A DNA stretch of 64,000 nucleotides. It comes from Bradyrhizobium sp. SSBR45G (GTDB lineage Bacteria; Pseudomonadota; Alphaproteobacteria; Rhizobiales; Xanthobacteraceae). The notes beneath the pieces were generated by a model, which worked only from the letters and a program-made list of their open reading frames with translations, did no database searches and had not been told where the DNA came from. Positions 16,534 to 25,260 of the stretch are shown in pieces. The stretch lies in contig NZ_BSCT01000026.1 in the NCBI RefSeq assembly GCF_030159255.1, positions 1-64,000 of the forward strand, written 5' to 3'. Both the position numbers and the translations under genes were made by a program. The stretch's first letter is position 1; the number at the start of each line of letters is the position of its first letter.

Positions 16534-18399
16534 CTAGCGGGCATCGCTCCGGAGCGGGCCACGGCTGGTCGCGGCCGTCAGCTCGGCGCGGACCTGCGCG
16601 ATCACGGGCGCGTAGTCGCGGCGCCGGTCCTGCCGAAACAGGCGCATCGTCGGATACCACGGACTATCATCGCGATCGATCAGCCAGCGATAATCGGGGG
16701 CAAAGGGCAGCAGGATCCAGGTCGGGCGGCCGAGCGCGGCCGCAAGATGCGCAACGCTGGTGTCGACGGTGATGACGAGATCGAGGCTCGCCACGAGAGC
16801 GGCCGTCTCGACGAAATCGGTGAGATCCGCCGTCAGGTCGATCAATTCGGTGCGTTCCAGCAGCGCCGGCCTGTCCTCGGCGCGCGGGTCCTTCTGCAGG
16901 CTGACGAAGGTCGCGTCCGCATCGAGCAGGCCGGCCAAGGTGCGGAACGGCATCGAGCGGGCGCGATCGCGCGGATGGCGCGGATTGCCGGACCAGACGA
17001 GGCCGACCCGCAGCCGGTCATGGGCGCCGAGACGCGCATTCCAGGCCGCGACACGCGCGGGCGGCGGCGCCGGAAGATAGCAGGCTTCGGCCGGGATGGT
17101 GTCGAGCCGGGTCTGGAACACCAGCGGCAGGCTGGTCAGCGGACAGTGCATGTCGTAGGGCGGCACCATCGCACTCGATTTCGGCAGGCACTGCGCGACG
17201 CCGGGAAGCCGCGACAGCAGCGGCTGCAGTTCGTCCTGGACCAGCAGGATCACCCGCGCGCCACGCGCCGCCAGCAGCGGGACGTAGCGGCAGAACTGGA
17301 TGACGTCGCCGAGACCCTCGTCGGGGCAGACCAGGACGGTCTTGCCGTCGATCGGCTCGGCGCCCTGCCAGAGCGGACCGGACAGCTTCGGGTAGCTCTC
17401 GGCCAGCACCGGAATGCGCCAGCGCGCGGCTTCACGCCCTGCCCAGCCGCGCTCGAAATCACCGCTCAGCAGTTGCAGCAGCGCCAGATTCCACGCGGCG
17501 CCGGCATCGCTCGCATCGTCGTCCACGGCACGCTGATAGCCGGCCAGCGCCTCGTCGACGCGGCCGAGCTGCTCGAGCGCAATCGCCTTGTTCGTCAGGG
17601 CATGCTTGTCGCCCAGCGCGAACGCCCTGTCATAGGCGGTCAATGCCTCCTCGTAGCGGCCGAGCGCCGAAAGACAATTCCCGATCTGGTTGGAGGCATC
17701 GGCATTGGCCGGATCGAGCAGACGCAGCCGCTCGAAATCGCCGAGCGCGTCGGCGTAGCGCGCCAGGCCGAGCAGCGTGCGCGCACGCAGGCCGAGCGCT
17801 CGGAGGTGATCGGGTTTCGCCTGCAGGCAGAGATCGAGGGAGACGAGCGCCTCCTCGCAACGCGTCGCCTGATGCAGCAGCACGGCGGCATTGTAGGCGG
17901 CCTCGGTGGAGCGAGGATCCAGCTTGAGCGCGTGCTGGAAGCTGAGGATCGCGTCGTCATGGCGCTGCAGCTCGGACAGCACCAGCCCGAGATTCTGCCA
18001 CCGCTCGGCATTGCCGGGCTCGAGCTCGGCGGCCTTCTCGACCGCCTTGAGCGCCTCGGCGCCCCTTCCCTGCTGCAGCAGCACGGTTCCGAGGGTCGTG
18101 AGATAGAGCGGCTTGGGATCACGTCTGACGGCGCCGACGATCCATTCCACGGCATGATCGAACTGCCGTGTCTGGATGCAGAGCAGACCCATCAGATGCA
18201 GCGTCTCGGCATGACCGGGGTCGCGCGTCAGGATCTGCTGACAACACAGCTGGGCGTCGAGATGCTGGCCCGCCCGCAGATGCGCGATGGCCTGATCATG
18301 CAGCTGAGCCACGCCGTCCGCCGACGCGTGGCCGGTGTTCTTCTGGTCGTCCGCCTTGTTTCGCTCGATCGCTTTTCGATCTTTGCGGCCGGCCATCAC
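16534..18399 (-). CDS. TPR-repeat protein with C-terminal GT-B glycosyltransferase-like domain
   Basis: A 621-residue protein. The N-terminal two-thirds (about residues 35-330) is a series of tetratricopeptide repeats (for example AERWQNLGLVLSELQRHDDAI and ASNQIGNCLSALGRYEEAL). The C-terminal part (about 360-620) resembles family 9/41 GT-B transferases: VLVCPDEGLGDVIQFCRYV, RVGLVWSGNP and the donor-site segment ITVDTSVAHLAAALGRPTW. Such TPR-plus-transferase proteins are widespread in alphaproteobacteria, and O-GlcNAc-transferase-like activity is sometimes proposed. The acceptor is unknown. No signal peptide is visible; likely cytosolic. Monocistronic and divergent from the LVIVD-repeat gene. 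Confidence 0.87.
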   Translation of the reverse strand: MMAGRKDRKAIERNKADDQKNTGHASADGVAQLHDQAIAHLRAGQHLDAQLCCQQILTRDPGHAETLHLMGLLCIQTRQFDHAVEWIVGAVRRDPKPLYLTTLGTVLLQQGRGAEALKAVEKAAELEPGNAERWQNLGLVLSELQRHDDAILSFQHALKLDPRSTEAAYNAAVLLHQATRCEEALVSLDLCLQAKPDHLRALGLRARTLLGLARYADALGDFERLRLLDPANADASNQIGNCLSALGRYEEALTAYDRAFALGDKHALTNKAIALEQLGRVDEALAGYQRAVDDDASDAGAAWNLALLQLLSGDFERGWAGREAARWRIPVLAESYPKLSGPLWQGAEPIDGKTVLVCPDEGLGDVIQFCRYVPLLAARGARVILLVQDELQPLLSRLPGVAQCLPKSSAMVPPYDMHCPLTSLPLVFQTRLDTIPAEACYLPAPPPARVAAWNARLGAHDRLRVGLVWSGNPRHPRDRARSMPFRTLAGLLDADATFVSLQKDPRAEDRPALLERTELIDLTADLTDFVETAALVASLDLVITVDTSVAHLAAALGRPTWILLPFAPDYRWLIDRDDSPWYPTMRLFRQDRRRDYAPVIAQVRAELTAATSRGPLRSDAR

Positions 18400-18551
18400 G
18401 CCACCTTAAATTGCGATTCGGAAAACACTATTTGATTCGTGTCGGCCTCGAAAGCCGTCGTTCGACGACGTTTCCGGTTGCCACGCTCGCTTGCCGTATT
18501 CACAGCCCGTGTTAGCGTGTCGGAAAGCAAAACGAACTCTGGGGAGAGATC

Positions 18552-19877
18552 ATGCGGGACGTGAGCCGGCGGGCGCATTTGCGCGGTCTATTGGGCATGG
18601 CGGCGCTGGCCGGCATGGGCGGCGCGGCCCGCGCCGCGGATCCGGCGGTGGTGCCTCCCGAGGGGATCGGCCACCGTATCAAGCATATTTCCTACAGCGA
18701 TATCGGCGGCCGGCCGGACAGCGTCCAGGTCATGGCGCATCGCAATCACCTCTATGTCGGCCACATGTTCAGCGACGGCGTCACCATCCTCGACGCCAGC
18801 GACCCGCGCAATCTCAAGCCGGTGAACTTCTTCACCGCCGGGCAATTCACCCGCACGCATCACCTGCAAACCTCGGACGATCTGCTGCTGCTCGCCAACG
18901 GCGCCAACATCGTCGCGATGCAGTCGTACTCCGACCAGCGCGGCTATTTCGAGAATTCGCTGTCCGACAGCATCACCAAGCGCAAGCCGTTCCGCAGCGG
19001 CCTCTCTATTCACGACATCTCCAAGCGAGGGGACATGCGCGAGATCGCGTTTCTCGAAATGCCCGGGCTCGGCATCAACAGATTATCCTGGATGGGCGGC
19101 CGCTATGCCTATGTGTCGGCGCATTTCGACGGCTTCACCGATCACTGCCTGTGCGTCGTCGATCTCAACGAGATCACCAAACCGGTCATCGTCTCCAAAT
19201 GGTGGCTGCCGGGCATGAACCGCGCCGCCGGCGAAGTCTCGGCCGCGCCGAAAGGCAAGCGTTATGCGCTGCACCACATGATCGTCGCAGGCACGCTCGG
19301 CTATGGCGCCTGGCGCGACGGCGGCTTCACCATCCATGACGTGTCCGATCCGGCGCAGCCGAAGCTGTTGTCGCGCATGAACTGGTCGCCGCCCTTCCCG
19401 GGCGGCACGCATACGCCGCTGCCGCTGCCCGGGCGCAACCTCGCCATCGTCGCCGACGAGGCCAATGCGGAGAAGTGCGCCAAGGGCCTGTTCCAGATCT
19501 TCGTCGTCGACGTCCGGGTGCCGGAGAATCCGGTGACGATCGCGACCCTGCCGGTGGCGGCCGACCGCGACTATTGCGCGGCGCCAGGCACGTTCGGTCC
19601 GCATAATCTGCATGAGAACCGGCCCGGATCGATGCAGAGCGAGGACACGATCTTTGCGACCTACAATTCCGGCGGCGTGCGCGTGTTCGACATCAGGAAC
19701 CAGTTTGCGCCGAAGGAGCTGGCGTTCTGGCTGCCGCCGACGCCGGCGCGGCTGATCGATCCCCGGCCCAACATCGCCCTCGCCGCCAAGACGGCGGACG
19801 TGTTCGTGACCCGCGACGGGCTGATGTACGCGACCGACTGGAACGCCGGCCTGAACGTGCTGCAATATGACGGCTGA
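18552..19877 (+). CDS. LVIVD repeat-containing exported protein
   Basis: A 441-residue protein with an N-terminal RR-type (Tat-like) signal sequence (SRRAHLRGLLG, then Ala-rich AGMGGAARA). It then has several repeats of the beta-propeller type, as in HLYVGHMFSDGVTILDASDP, FTIHDVSDPAQPKLLSRM and FQIFVVDVRVPENP, which match the LVIVD family of bacterial surface or periplasmic propellers. Function is unknown in this family. The ribosome site is GGGGAGAG just before 18552. The following SMI1/KNR4-like gene starts 89 bases later and may be co-transcribed. Confidence 0.85.
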   Translation: MRDVSRRAHLRGLLGMAALAGMGGAARAADPAVVPPEGIGHRIKHISYSDIGGRPDSVQVMAHRNHLYVGHMFSDGVTILDASDPRNLKPVNFFTAGQFTRTHHLQTSDDLLLLANGANIVAMQSYSDQRGYFENSLSDSITKRKPFRSGLSIHDISKRGDMREIAFLEMPGLGINRLSWMGGRYAYVSAHFDGFTDHCLCVVDLNEITKPVIVSKWWLPGMNRAAGEVSAAPKGKRYALHHMIVAGTLGYGAWRDGGFTIHDVSDPAQPKLLSRMNWSPPFPGGTHTPLPLPGRNLAIVADEANAEKCAKGLFQIFVVDVRVPENPVTIATLPVAADRDYCAAPGTFGPHNLHENRPGSMQSEDTIFATYNSGGVRVFDIRNQFAPKELAFWLPPTPARLIDPRPNIALAAKTADVFVTRDGLMYATDWNAGLNVLQYDG

Positions 19878-19965
19878 CGCGCGCGACTCCAGAGCTCATC
19901 CGGGCCCGATCGACACCCATCGTGTGTCCGAAAGCCGGCAGCTGTGCCGAGGACACACGACGCCC

Positions 19966-20475
19966 ATGACCGAGAACCGTTGGACCCGCGGCTACACGCA
20001 GACCGAGCTCGATGACGCCCAGTCGCGATTCGGCCTTCGCTTTCCGCCCGATCTCGTGGCCCTGCTGCGAGATCGCCGTCCCGTCGCCGGCCATGACTGG
20101 AACGATTCGAGCGCGATCCGCCGCATGCTGGACTGGCCGCTCGAAGGGCTGTTCGACGTCGAGCACAATGCGCTGTGGTGGCCTGAATGGGGTGAGAAGC
20201 CGGATCGCCCTGAGGCGCGCGAAGAGGTGCTCCGCGCGGTTCTGGCGCGGGCGCCGAAACTGATTCCGCTGATCAGCCACCGCTATCTGCCCGAGCAGCC
20301 GCACGAGGCGGGCAATCCGGTGTTCTCCGTCTACCAGGCCGACGTGATCCACTACGGCGTGAACCTCGACGACTATTTCGACCGCGAATTCCTCGGCTGG
20401 AACGGTCGGCCCTGGCCCGACCGGATCAGATACATTCCCTTCTGGTCGGACCTCGTCGCACGCAACCGAGCGTGA
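19966..20475 (+). CDS. SMI1/KNR4-like small protein
   Basis: A 169-residue cytosolic protein. The pattern RFGLRFPPDLVALLRDR near the N-terminus, followed by acidic and aromatic segments (WWPEWGEKPDRPEAREE) and HRYLPEQPHEAGNPVFSVYQ, resembles the SMI1/KNR4 superfamily. That superfamily includes immunity proteins to contact-dependent toxins, but most members have no assigned role. No toxin gene adjoins, so immunity cannot be claimed. The frame opens earlier at 19867, but the 19966 ATG gives the family's usual N-terminus. Confidence 0.7.
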   Translation: MTENRWTRGYTQTELDDAQSRFGLRFPPDLVALLRDRRPVAGHDWNDSSAIRRMLDWPLEGLFDVEHNALWWPEWGEKPDRPEAREEVLRAVLARAPKLIPLISHRYLPEQPHEAGNPVFSVYQADVIHYGVNLDDYFDREFLGWNGRPWPDRIRYIPFWSDLVARNRA

Positions 20476-20591
20476 GCCGGCGTCACGTTGCCATTTGAAA
20501 GCAGACGCTTGTTACGATACGGCCACCGGGCCGACGAACACCCGTGTGAGATGATGCCCAGGGGCACACCGGCGCGGAGGTCGCGACGTGG

Positions 20592-20657
20592 GTGCCGCTC
20601 TGCCCCTCCTGACAAAGCAGAACATCCTCGTGGGACACATGCGAGCACGAGGACCTG
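20592..20657. repeat. Dispersed intergenic repeat, copy 1
   Basis: About 65 bases that match 22201-22266 in the same orientation at roughly 80 percent by eye, including CAAAGCAGAAC and TGGGACA. It lies in the 243-base gap before the TRAP-binding-protein gene. The opposite strand shows a short open frame of low-complexity Arg/Pro that is not a gene. Confidence 0.7.
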
Positions 20658-20718
20658 TCAGGGCGCCTCGACTCTTCAGCTCACCTCCCCGCCTCGCGGG
20701 CACCGACTGAATCCGCGC

Positions 20719-21804
20719 TCAGCTACGGATGCGCCTGATCATGTAATTGTCGTAGGTCGCTTCGCAGACCTGGTGCCACTGATATTGCTCGTTTCGAAAT
20801 GCGGTCATCGACTCGTACAGCTCCTTGAATTTGGCATTTCTTGTCGAGATATCGGCAAAGATCTCGTTGGTCGCCTTGAACGATGCGTCGAGGATCTCCG
20901 TCGAGAACGGCCGAAGTTGCGCGCCGGCCGCAACCAGCCGCCTGATGGCCTGTGCGTTGCGGGCGTCATACTTGGCCGTGAGATCGGCAGCGACCTGGCC
21001 TGCTGCAATCGTGACCATGTCCTGATAGACTTTGGGAAGCTCCGCCCATTTCGCGGAGTTCATGTAGATAAAACCGTTGGCGCATCCTTCCCACCAACCT
21101 GGATAGTAGTAGTAAGGCGCCACCTTCAGGAATCCGAGCTTTTCGTCGTCGTAAGGTCCGATCCATTCGGCTGCGTCGATCGTCCCCCTTTCGAGGGCGG
21201 GATAGATCTCTCCGGGCGGAATCTGCTGCGGCACGACGCCAAGCTTGCTCAACACCTGCCCCGCGATGCCGCCAACTCTGAATTTGAGACCTTTGAGGTC
21301 ATCGACAGTCTTGATCTCCTTGCGGAACCAGCCCCCCATCTGCGCGGTCGTATTGCCGAACGGCAGAGCGTAGACGTTGTAGGATTTGTGAAGCTCGTTG
21401 AGCAGTTCAAGCCCGCCGCCATAGGCAAGCCACGCGTTCATCTGCCGCGTATTGAGACCAAAAGGCACCGTGGTGCCGAAGGCGAACGCCAGATCCTTTC
21501 CGATGTAATAGTACGAGGCGGTGTTTCCCATCTCGACGGTATTGTTCGACACCGCATCGAGCACTTGAAACGCCGGCACGATTTCACCAGGTCCGAACAC
21601 GCTGATCTGGAATTTCTGCTCGGACAGATCCGCGATGGCCTTGCTGAACATTTCGCACGCACCGTAGAGCGTATCGAGGCTTTTCGGAAAGGACGTGGCA
21701 AGCCGCCAGCGCAGCGGAGGAGTGGACTGCGCAATGGCGGGCGCGCCGATCGCCGTAGATGCCGCGGCCAAAGTCGTAACCTTGAGAAGCTTCCTGCGAT
21801 TCAT
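20719..21804 (-). CDS. TRAP transporter substrate-binding protein (DctP family)
   Basis: A 361-residue periplasmic binding protein. A twin-arginine signal (MNRRKLLKVTTLAAASTAIG) ends near PAIAQ. The mature domain shows DctP-type segments such as WRLATSFPKSLDTLYGACE, GLKFRVGGIAGQVLSKLG and AEWIGPYDDEKLG. It should capture a carboxylate or other small solute for a TRAP (DctQM) transporter. No DctQ or DctM membrane genes are in the window, so the protein is an orphan here. Its neighbours on the right are cupin dioxygenase and alcohol dehydrogenase genes, hinting at a linked substrate. The strong signal peptide defines the start. Confidence 0.9.
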   Translation of the reverse strand: MNRRKLLKVTTLAAASTAIGAPAIAQSTPPLRWRLATSFPKSLDTLYGACEMFSKAIADLSEQKFQISVFGPGEIVPAFQVLDAVSNNTVEMGNTASYYYIGKDLAFAFGTTVPFGLNTRQMNAWLAYGGGLELLNELHKSYNVYALPFGNTTAQMGGWFRKEIKTVDDLKGLKFRVGGIAGQVLSKLGVVPQQIPPGEIYPALERGTIDAAEWIGPYDDEKLGFLKVAPYYYYPGWWEGCANGFIYMNSAKWAELPKVYQDMVTIAAGQVAADLTAKYDARNAQAIRRLVAAGAQLRPFSTEILDASFKATNEIFADISTRNAKFKELYESMTAFRNEQYQWHQVCEATYDNYMIRRIRS

Positions 21805-22200
21805 GGCGGGTCTCCGATTCTGGGCGGGTGCAACGCTTTTTCCATGTCGTATCGTTGCGACCGCGCTGTTTCATTGGCATGCTGCCGTCCGGCGTCAGCC
21901 TGAACGAAGTCGATGACTTTGATCTCTCTTGGATCGTGCCGCGGTCTGCCACGAGGATACGCCCTGGTCGGATGCCCTCGCCAAGCGATGACCGCCGGTG
22001 CCCCCCTATCGAGCGTCGCGATATGCGTGACCACGGACAGCCAGCGCCGTCCGTCGTGACATCCGCCCTTCTCCAAGAGTCTTCATCTCATTCCTCCCTT
22101 TTCGATGACCCGCCACCCGAGCCCAGCGTTACGCGCTGATGATCTGTCGATGAGGCTGAGAGAACACTAGCGCAGGCGGCCACAGCCGTCGCGGCGCGGA
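21805..22200. other. Gene-free interval
   Basis: About 500 bases between divergent genes (TRAP binding protein leftward, cupin dioxygenase rightward), the second repeat copy taking the right part. It should hold both promoters, but I could not identify a specific operator. Open frames here lack ribosome sites. Confidence 0.5.
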
Positions 22201-22266
22201 TGCCGCTGTGTCCCTCCTGGCAAAGCAGAACGTCCCCCTGGGACAAATGCGGGCTCGATGACCTGC
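22201..22266. repeat. Dispersed intergenic repeat, copy 2
   Basis: Matches 20592-20657 in the same direction (TGCCGCT, then CCTCCTGGCAAAGCAGAAC, then GGGACAAATGCG). The two copies bracket the TRAP-binding-protein gene, about 1.6 kb apart, and could recombine to delete or duplicate it. Confidence 0.7.
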
Positions 22267-22302
22267 TAATCTGATCGGCAGCCAAAGCACGCGGAGACGA
22301 TT

Positions 22303-22836
22303 ATGCCGGAAGCCCCAACGAACGAATTCTGGCGAGGAATGGCGCCAATCAAGAACGTCTTTCGACCCGACGCACAACCCGAAGTCTACATCCGGAACGC
22401 ACCGATAGAGGACGAGCGGTATTACGTACCGCTCACCGAGACCGTCTTCACTCGTCCGCTCTGGATCTCGCCGAGCAAGAACAGATGGTGCGACATTCTG
22501 TATGCAAAGAAGGCGGGGCTCGTGAACCGCCATTATCATCCACATGAGGTCTTCGCCTACACCATCTCTGGCAAGTGGGGATATCTCGAGCACGACTGGA
22601 CGGCGACGGCCGGAGACTTCGTCTACGAGACTCCCGGTGAGGGGCACACGCTCGTTGCCTATGAGAGCGATGAGCCGATGCGCGTCCACTTCAATGTCAC
22701 AGGTCCTCTCATCTGGTTGGACGAGAATGGCGCGTGTACCGGCACCTTTGATGTCCACGACTATATCGATCTCGCTCGAAAGCACTACGAGAAGGTCGGC
22801 ATCGGTGCGAGCTATATCGATCGCCTCTTCCGGTGA
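22303..22836 (+). CDS. Cupin dioxygenase, 2,4'-dihydroxyacetophenone dioxygenase family
   Basis: A 177-residue single-domain cupin. Motif 1 is RHYHPHEVFAYTISG, placing His77/His79/His81 and Glu82 as likely Fe(II) ligands. Motif 2 is GDFVYETPGEGHT (His115). Overall length and layout fit the 2,4'-dihydroxyacetophenone/acetylacetone dioxygenase group, which cleaves C-C bonds beside ketones; the exact substrate is not determined by sequence. It is cytosolic. The gene starts 37 bases after the repeat and its stop overlaps a possible GTG start of the alcohol dehydrogenase gene, so the two are one transcription unit. Confidence 0.8.
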   Translation: MPEAPTNEFWRGMAPIKNVFRPDAQPEVYIRNAPIEDERYYVPLTETVFTRPLWISPSKNRWCDILYAKKAGLVNRHYHPHEVFAYTISGKWGYLEHDWTATAGDFVYETPGEGHTLVAYESDEPMRVHFNVTGPLIWLDENGACTGTFDVHDYIDLARKHYEKVGIGASYIDRLFR

Positions 22837-22862
22837 GATGCCCCTTGGACGATCAGCACTTC

Positions 22863-23951
22863 ATGGCCGCAGTCTGGCACGGCGCGCGCGACATCCGGGT
22901 CGAGCCGAGGCCACGCACGTCGCTCGCACAGGGCGACGTCCGCATCAGGGTGGCGGCATGCGGCATCTGTGGCAGCGACGTGCATGAGTATGTCGACGGT
23001 CCGCATGCGATTCCCACGGAGGCCGGACATCCGCTGTCGGGACGGCGAGCTCCACTCGTCATAGGCCACGAGTTCTGCGGCACGGTCGTTGAGCTCGCGC
23101 CCGACGTATCGACTGTCTGCGTGGGGCAGCGCGTGGTCGTTGAGCCGGAATACCGCTGCGGGCACTGTGCGGCCTGTCTGAGAGGAGAATACAATCAATG
23201 CCGCTTCATGGGCTTTGCCGGGCTCATGGGCGATGGTGGGATGGCCGAAGAGGCCGTTGTGCCCGCCTACATGGCCCACGCGCTGCCCGATCAAGTGAGC
23301 TTCGAGCAGGCCGCGGTGTTGGAGCCAGCGGCGGTGGCGCTACATGCGATTCGGCAAGGAGGCCTTTCCGTTGGGATGCGGTGTGCCGTGGCGGGAGCCG
23401 GTCCGATTGGCCTGCTCATCGTGCAACTGGCCCGACTAGCAGGTGCGCGCCAGATCGCGGTAAGTGATGTGTCGAACGATCGTCTTGCGCGCGCTCTAGC
23501 GCTCGGAGCCACTCACACGGTGAATGCGCGGACCGGACGGCTGGCCGACACCGCTGGCGACGTCGATGTCGCCTTCGAGGCGGTCGGCGCGCAGGTGGCC
23601 CTCGATGATGCCTATGCCACTGTCCGAAAGGGAGGCCGATTGGTTCTGGTCGGACTGTTCGGTCATCGACCAACAATCGATGCATTCGGTCTGGTGAACC
23701 GCGAAATCAATCTCGTTTCCAGCGTTGGCTACCGCCATGTTTTCCCGGATCTCATCGCCATGGTGGCAAACGATCTCTTCGATCCGTCCCAAATCGTGAC
23801 GCGCCAGGTCTCACTCGAATGCGCCGTGGACGACGGGTTCGACCGACTGGTTCGAGAGACGGTCGACGTGAAGGTCCTGGTCAGGCCATGTGACGAGGCC
23901 AGGGCCGAGGTGACGGATTCGATCGAGAAAACGCGTCACGAGACTTCATAG
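22863..23951 (+). CDS. Zinc-dependent alcohol dehydrogenase (2,3-butanediol dehydrogenase-like)
   Basis: A 362-residue medium-chain dehydrogenase. Catalytic zinc residues lie in CGICGSDVHEY and GHEFCGTV. The structural-zinc cysteines appear as CGHCAACLRGEYNQC, and the Rossmann motif is AGAGPIGLLIVQLARLAGA. The layout is closest to 2,3-butanediol and sorbitol/threonine dehydrogenases, which oxidise secondary alcohols or acyloins with NAD(P)+. I chose the ATG at 22863, where MAAVWHGARDIRVE matches the family start; a GTG at 22833 overlaps the upstream stop. Co-transcribed with the dioxygenase and followed 7 bases later by the serine hydrolase gene. Confidence 0.9.
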   Translation: MAAVWHGARDIRVEPRPRTSLAQGDVRIRVAACGICGSDVHEYVDGPHAIPTEAGHPLSGRRAPLVIGHEFCGTVVELAPDVSTVCVGQRVVVEPEYRCGHCAACLRGEYNQCRFMGFAGLMGDGGMAEEAVVPAYMAHALPDQVSFEQAAVLEPAAVALHAIRQGGLSVGMRCAVAGAGPIGLLIVQLARLAGARQIAVSDVSNDRLARALALGATHTVNARTGRLADTAGDVDVAFEAVGAQVALDDAYATVRKGGRLVLVGLFGHRPTIDAFGLVNREINLVSSVGYRHVFPDLIAMVANDLFDPSQIVTRQVSLECAVDDGFDRLVRETVDVKVLVRPCDEARAEVTDSIEKTRHETS

Positions 23952-23958
23952 ACAGGCT

Positions 23959-25245
23959 GTGATCGCCATGCTGACTGCGGCTGTTTCGGCCTCCGCCTTT
24001 GCGCAACGATTGACGCCCGAGAGCGATCCAGGAACGCTTGGGTTTGATGTTGATCGCCTGGAGCGGGTGACGCAGGCCTTCCAGGGCCATGTCGATAGCG
24101 GCCAACTTCCCGGAGCAGTCGTGCTGATCGCCCGCAAGCACAAGTTGGCCTACTTCCGAGCCTTCGGATTCCGGGACCGCGAGCAGAAGTCCGCCATGAC
24201 CACGGATTCGATCTTCCGAATCGCCTCCATGACCAAGCCGATCGTCGGTGCGGGCGCCATGATGCTGGTCGAGGAAGGGAAACTGGCTATCGCCGCGCCC
24301 GTGTCCAACTACCTCCCGGAATTCAAGGATCTGCAGGTTCGGGTCGAACGGACCGATCCTGCCACCGGCAAGACCGAAACTGTCATGCAGCCTCAGCTAC
24401 GGCCGATGACGGTTCAGGACCTTCTTCGCCACACTGCCGGGCTCGCCTATCCACCCCCCGTCGGCAATGGCCCAGTCGCGGATGCCTATCGGGATGCAAA
24501 CGTTCTCGATCGCAATACGACACTCGCCGAGATGGTAACGAAGATGTCCAAGCTTCCCCTTGCCAACCAGCCGGGCCAGGTTTGGGAGTATAGTGCGGCG
24601 ACCGATGTGCTCGGCCGGATCGTCGAAGTCGCCTCCGGGATGGAGCTCGACCGCTTCATCGAAGAGCGCATCACAAAACCGCTGGGCATGTCCTCGACAG
24701 GCTTTTACGTGCATGAGGCCGATCGTGACCGGCTCGCGCAGCCGCAGATCGACCCGGCGACCGGAAACCGTCCTCCGATGTTCGACGCGACCCAGAAGCC
24801 GAAGCTGTTCTCCGGCGGCAGTGGTCTCGTTTCGACCGCGTCCGATTACTTGCTGTTTTGCGAGATGTTGTCGCATGGCTCCAAATCCGGCACCGCGCGC
24901 CTGCTTTCACAAGCGACGATCGACTTGATGACGTGCAATGCGCTGAAGCCGGGGATCGGATACTCGGCCGCTCAATTGCAGCTCTTTGGAGATGCGGGGC
25001 CGACATCGGCGATGGGACAAGGTTTTGGTTTGGGTTTCGCTGTCCGCACCGAAGCCGGACAGAATCCATTGCCCGGATCGACCGGGTCATTCTATTGGAC
25101 CGGCTCATCCGGCACGACGTTCTTCATCGATCCGAAGCAGCAACTCATCATCATCATGATGATTCAGGTTCCGCTTGCCGCTGTTTCCTTCTATCGGCAC
25201 GAGGTTCGCTATCTGGCGTATCAGGCACTCTCAGTGCCTGACTAG
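23959..25245 (+). CDS. Serine hydrolase, beta-lactamase/esterase family VIII
   Basis: A 428-residue exported or periplasmic serine hydrolase. A short N-terminal signal (MLTAAVSASAFAQ) precedes the catalytic S-x-x-K box SMTK (Ser90-Lys93). Tyr211 in WEYSAATDVLG is the second motif, and WTGSSGT supplies the third (W-x-G in place of K-T-G). These are the features of family VIII esterases and class C-like enzymes; the missing K-T-G argues against beta-lactam cleavage. The GTG start at 23959 is tight against the alcohol dehydrogenase stop, so this is the third gene of the operon. The enzyme may release the substrate from an ester. Confidence 0.85.
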   Translation: MIAMLTAAVSASAFAQRLTPESDPGTLGFDVDRLERVTQAFQGHVDSGQLPGAVVLIARKHKLAYFRAFGFRDREQKSAMTTDSIFRIASMTKPIVGAGAMMLVEEGKLAIAAPVSNYLPEFKDLQVRVERTDPATGKTETVMQPQLRPMTVQDLLRHTAGLAYPPPVGNGPVADAYRDANVLDRNTTLAEMVTKMSKLPLANQPGQVWEYSAATDVLGRIVEVASGMELDRFIEERITKPLGMSSTGFYVHEADRDRLAQPQIDPATGNRPPMFDATQKPKLFSGGSGLVSTASDYLLFCEMLSHGSKSGTARLLSQATIDLMTCNALKPGIGYSAAQLQLFGDAGPTSAMGQGFGLGFAVRTEAGQNPLPGSTGSFYWTGSSGTTFFIDPKQQLIIIMMIQVPLAAVSFYRHEVRYLAYQALSVPD

Positions 25246-25260
25246 ACGACCTACGACCAG

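Noticed and set aside
16408-18435. Long + strand frame (675 codons) opposite the TPR-glycosyltransferase gene
   Set aside because: Despite its length it mirrors the TPR repeats in antisense and has no signal, domain or ribosome site.
20488-21903. Long + strand frame (471 codons) opposite the TRAP-binding-protein gene
   Set aside because: The minus strand encodes a clear Tat-exported DctP protein; the + frame shows no family.
23959-25245. Beta-lactamase (antibiotic resistance) reading of the serine hydrolase
   Set aside because: The third motif is W-x-G rather than K-T-G and the context is catabolic, favouring an esterase.
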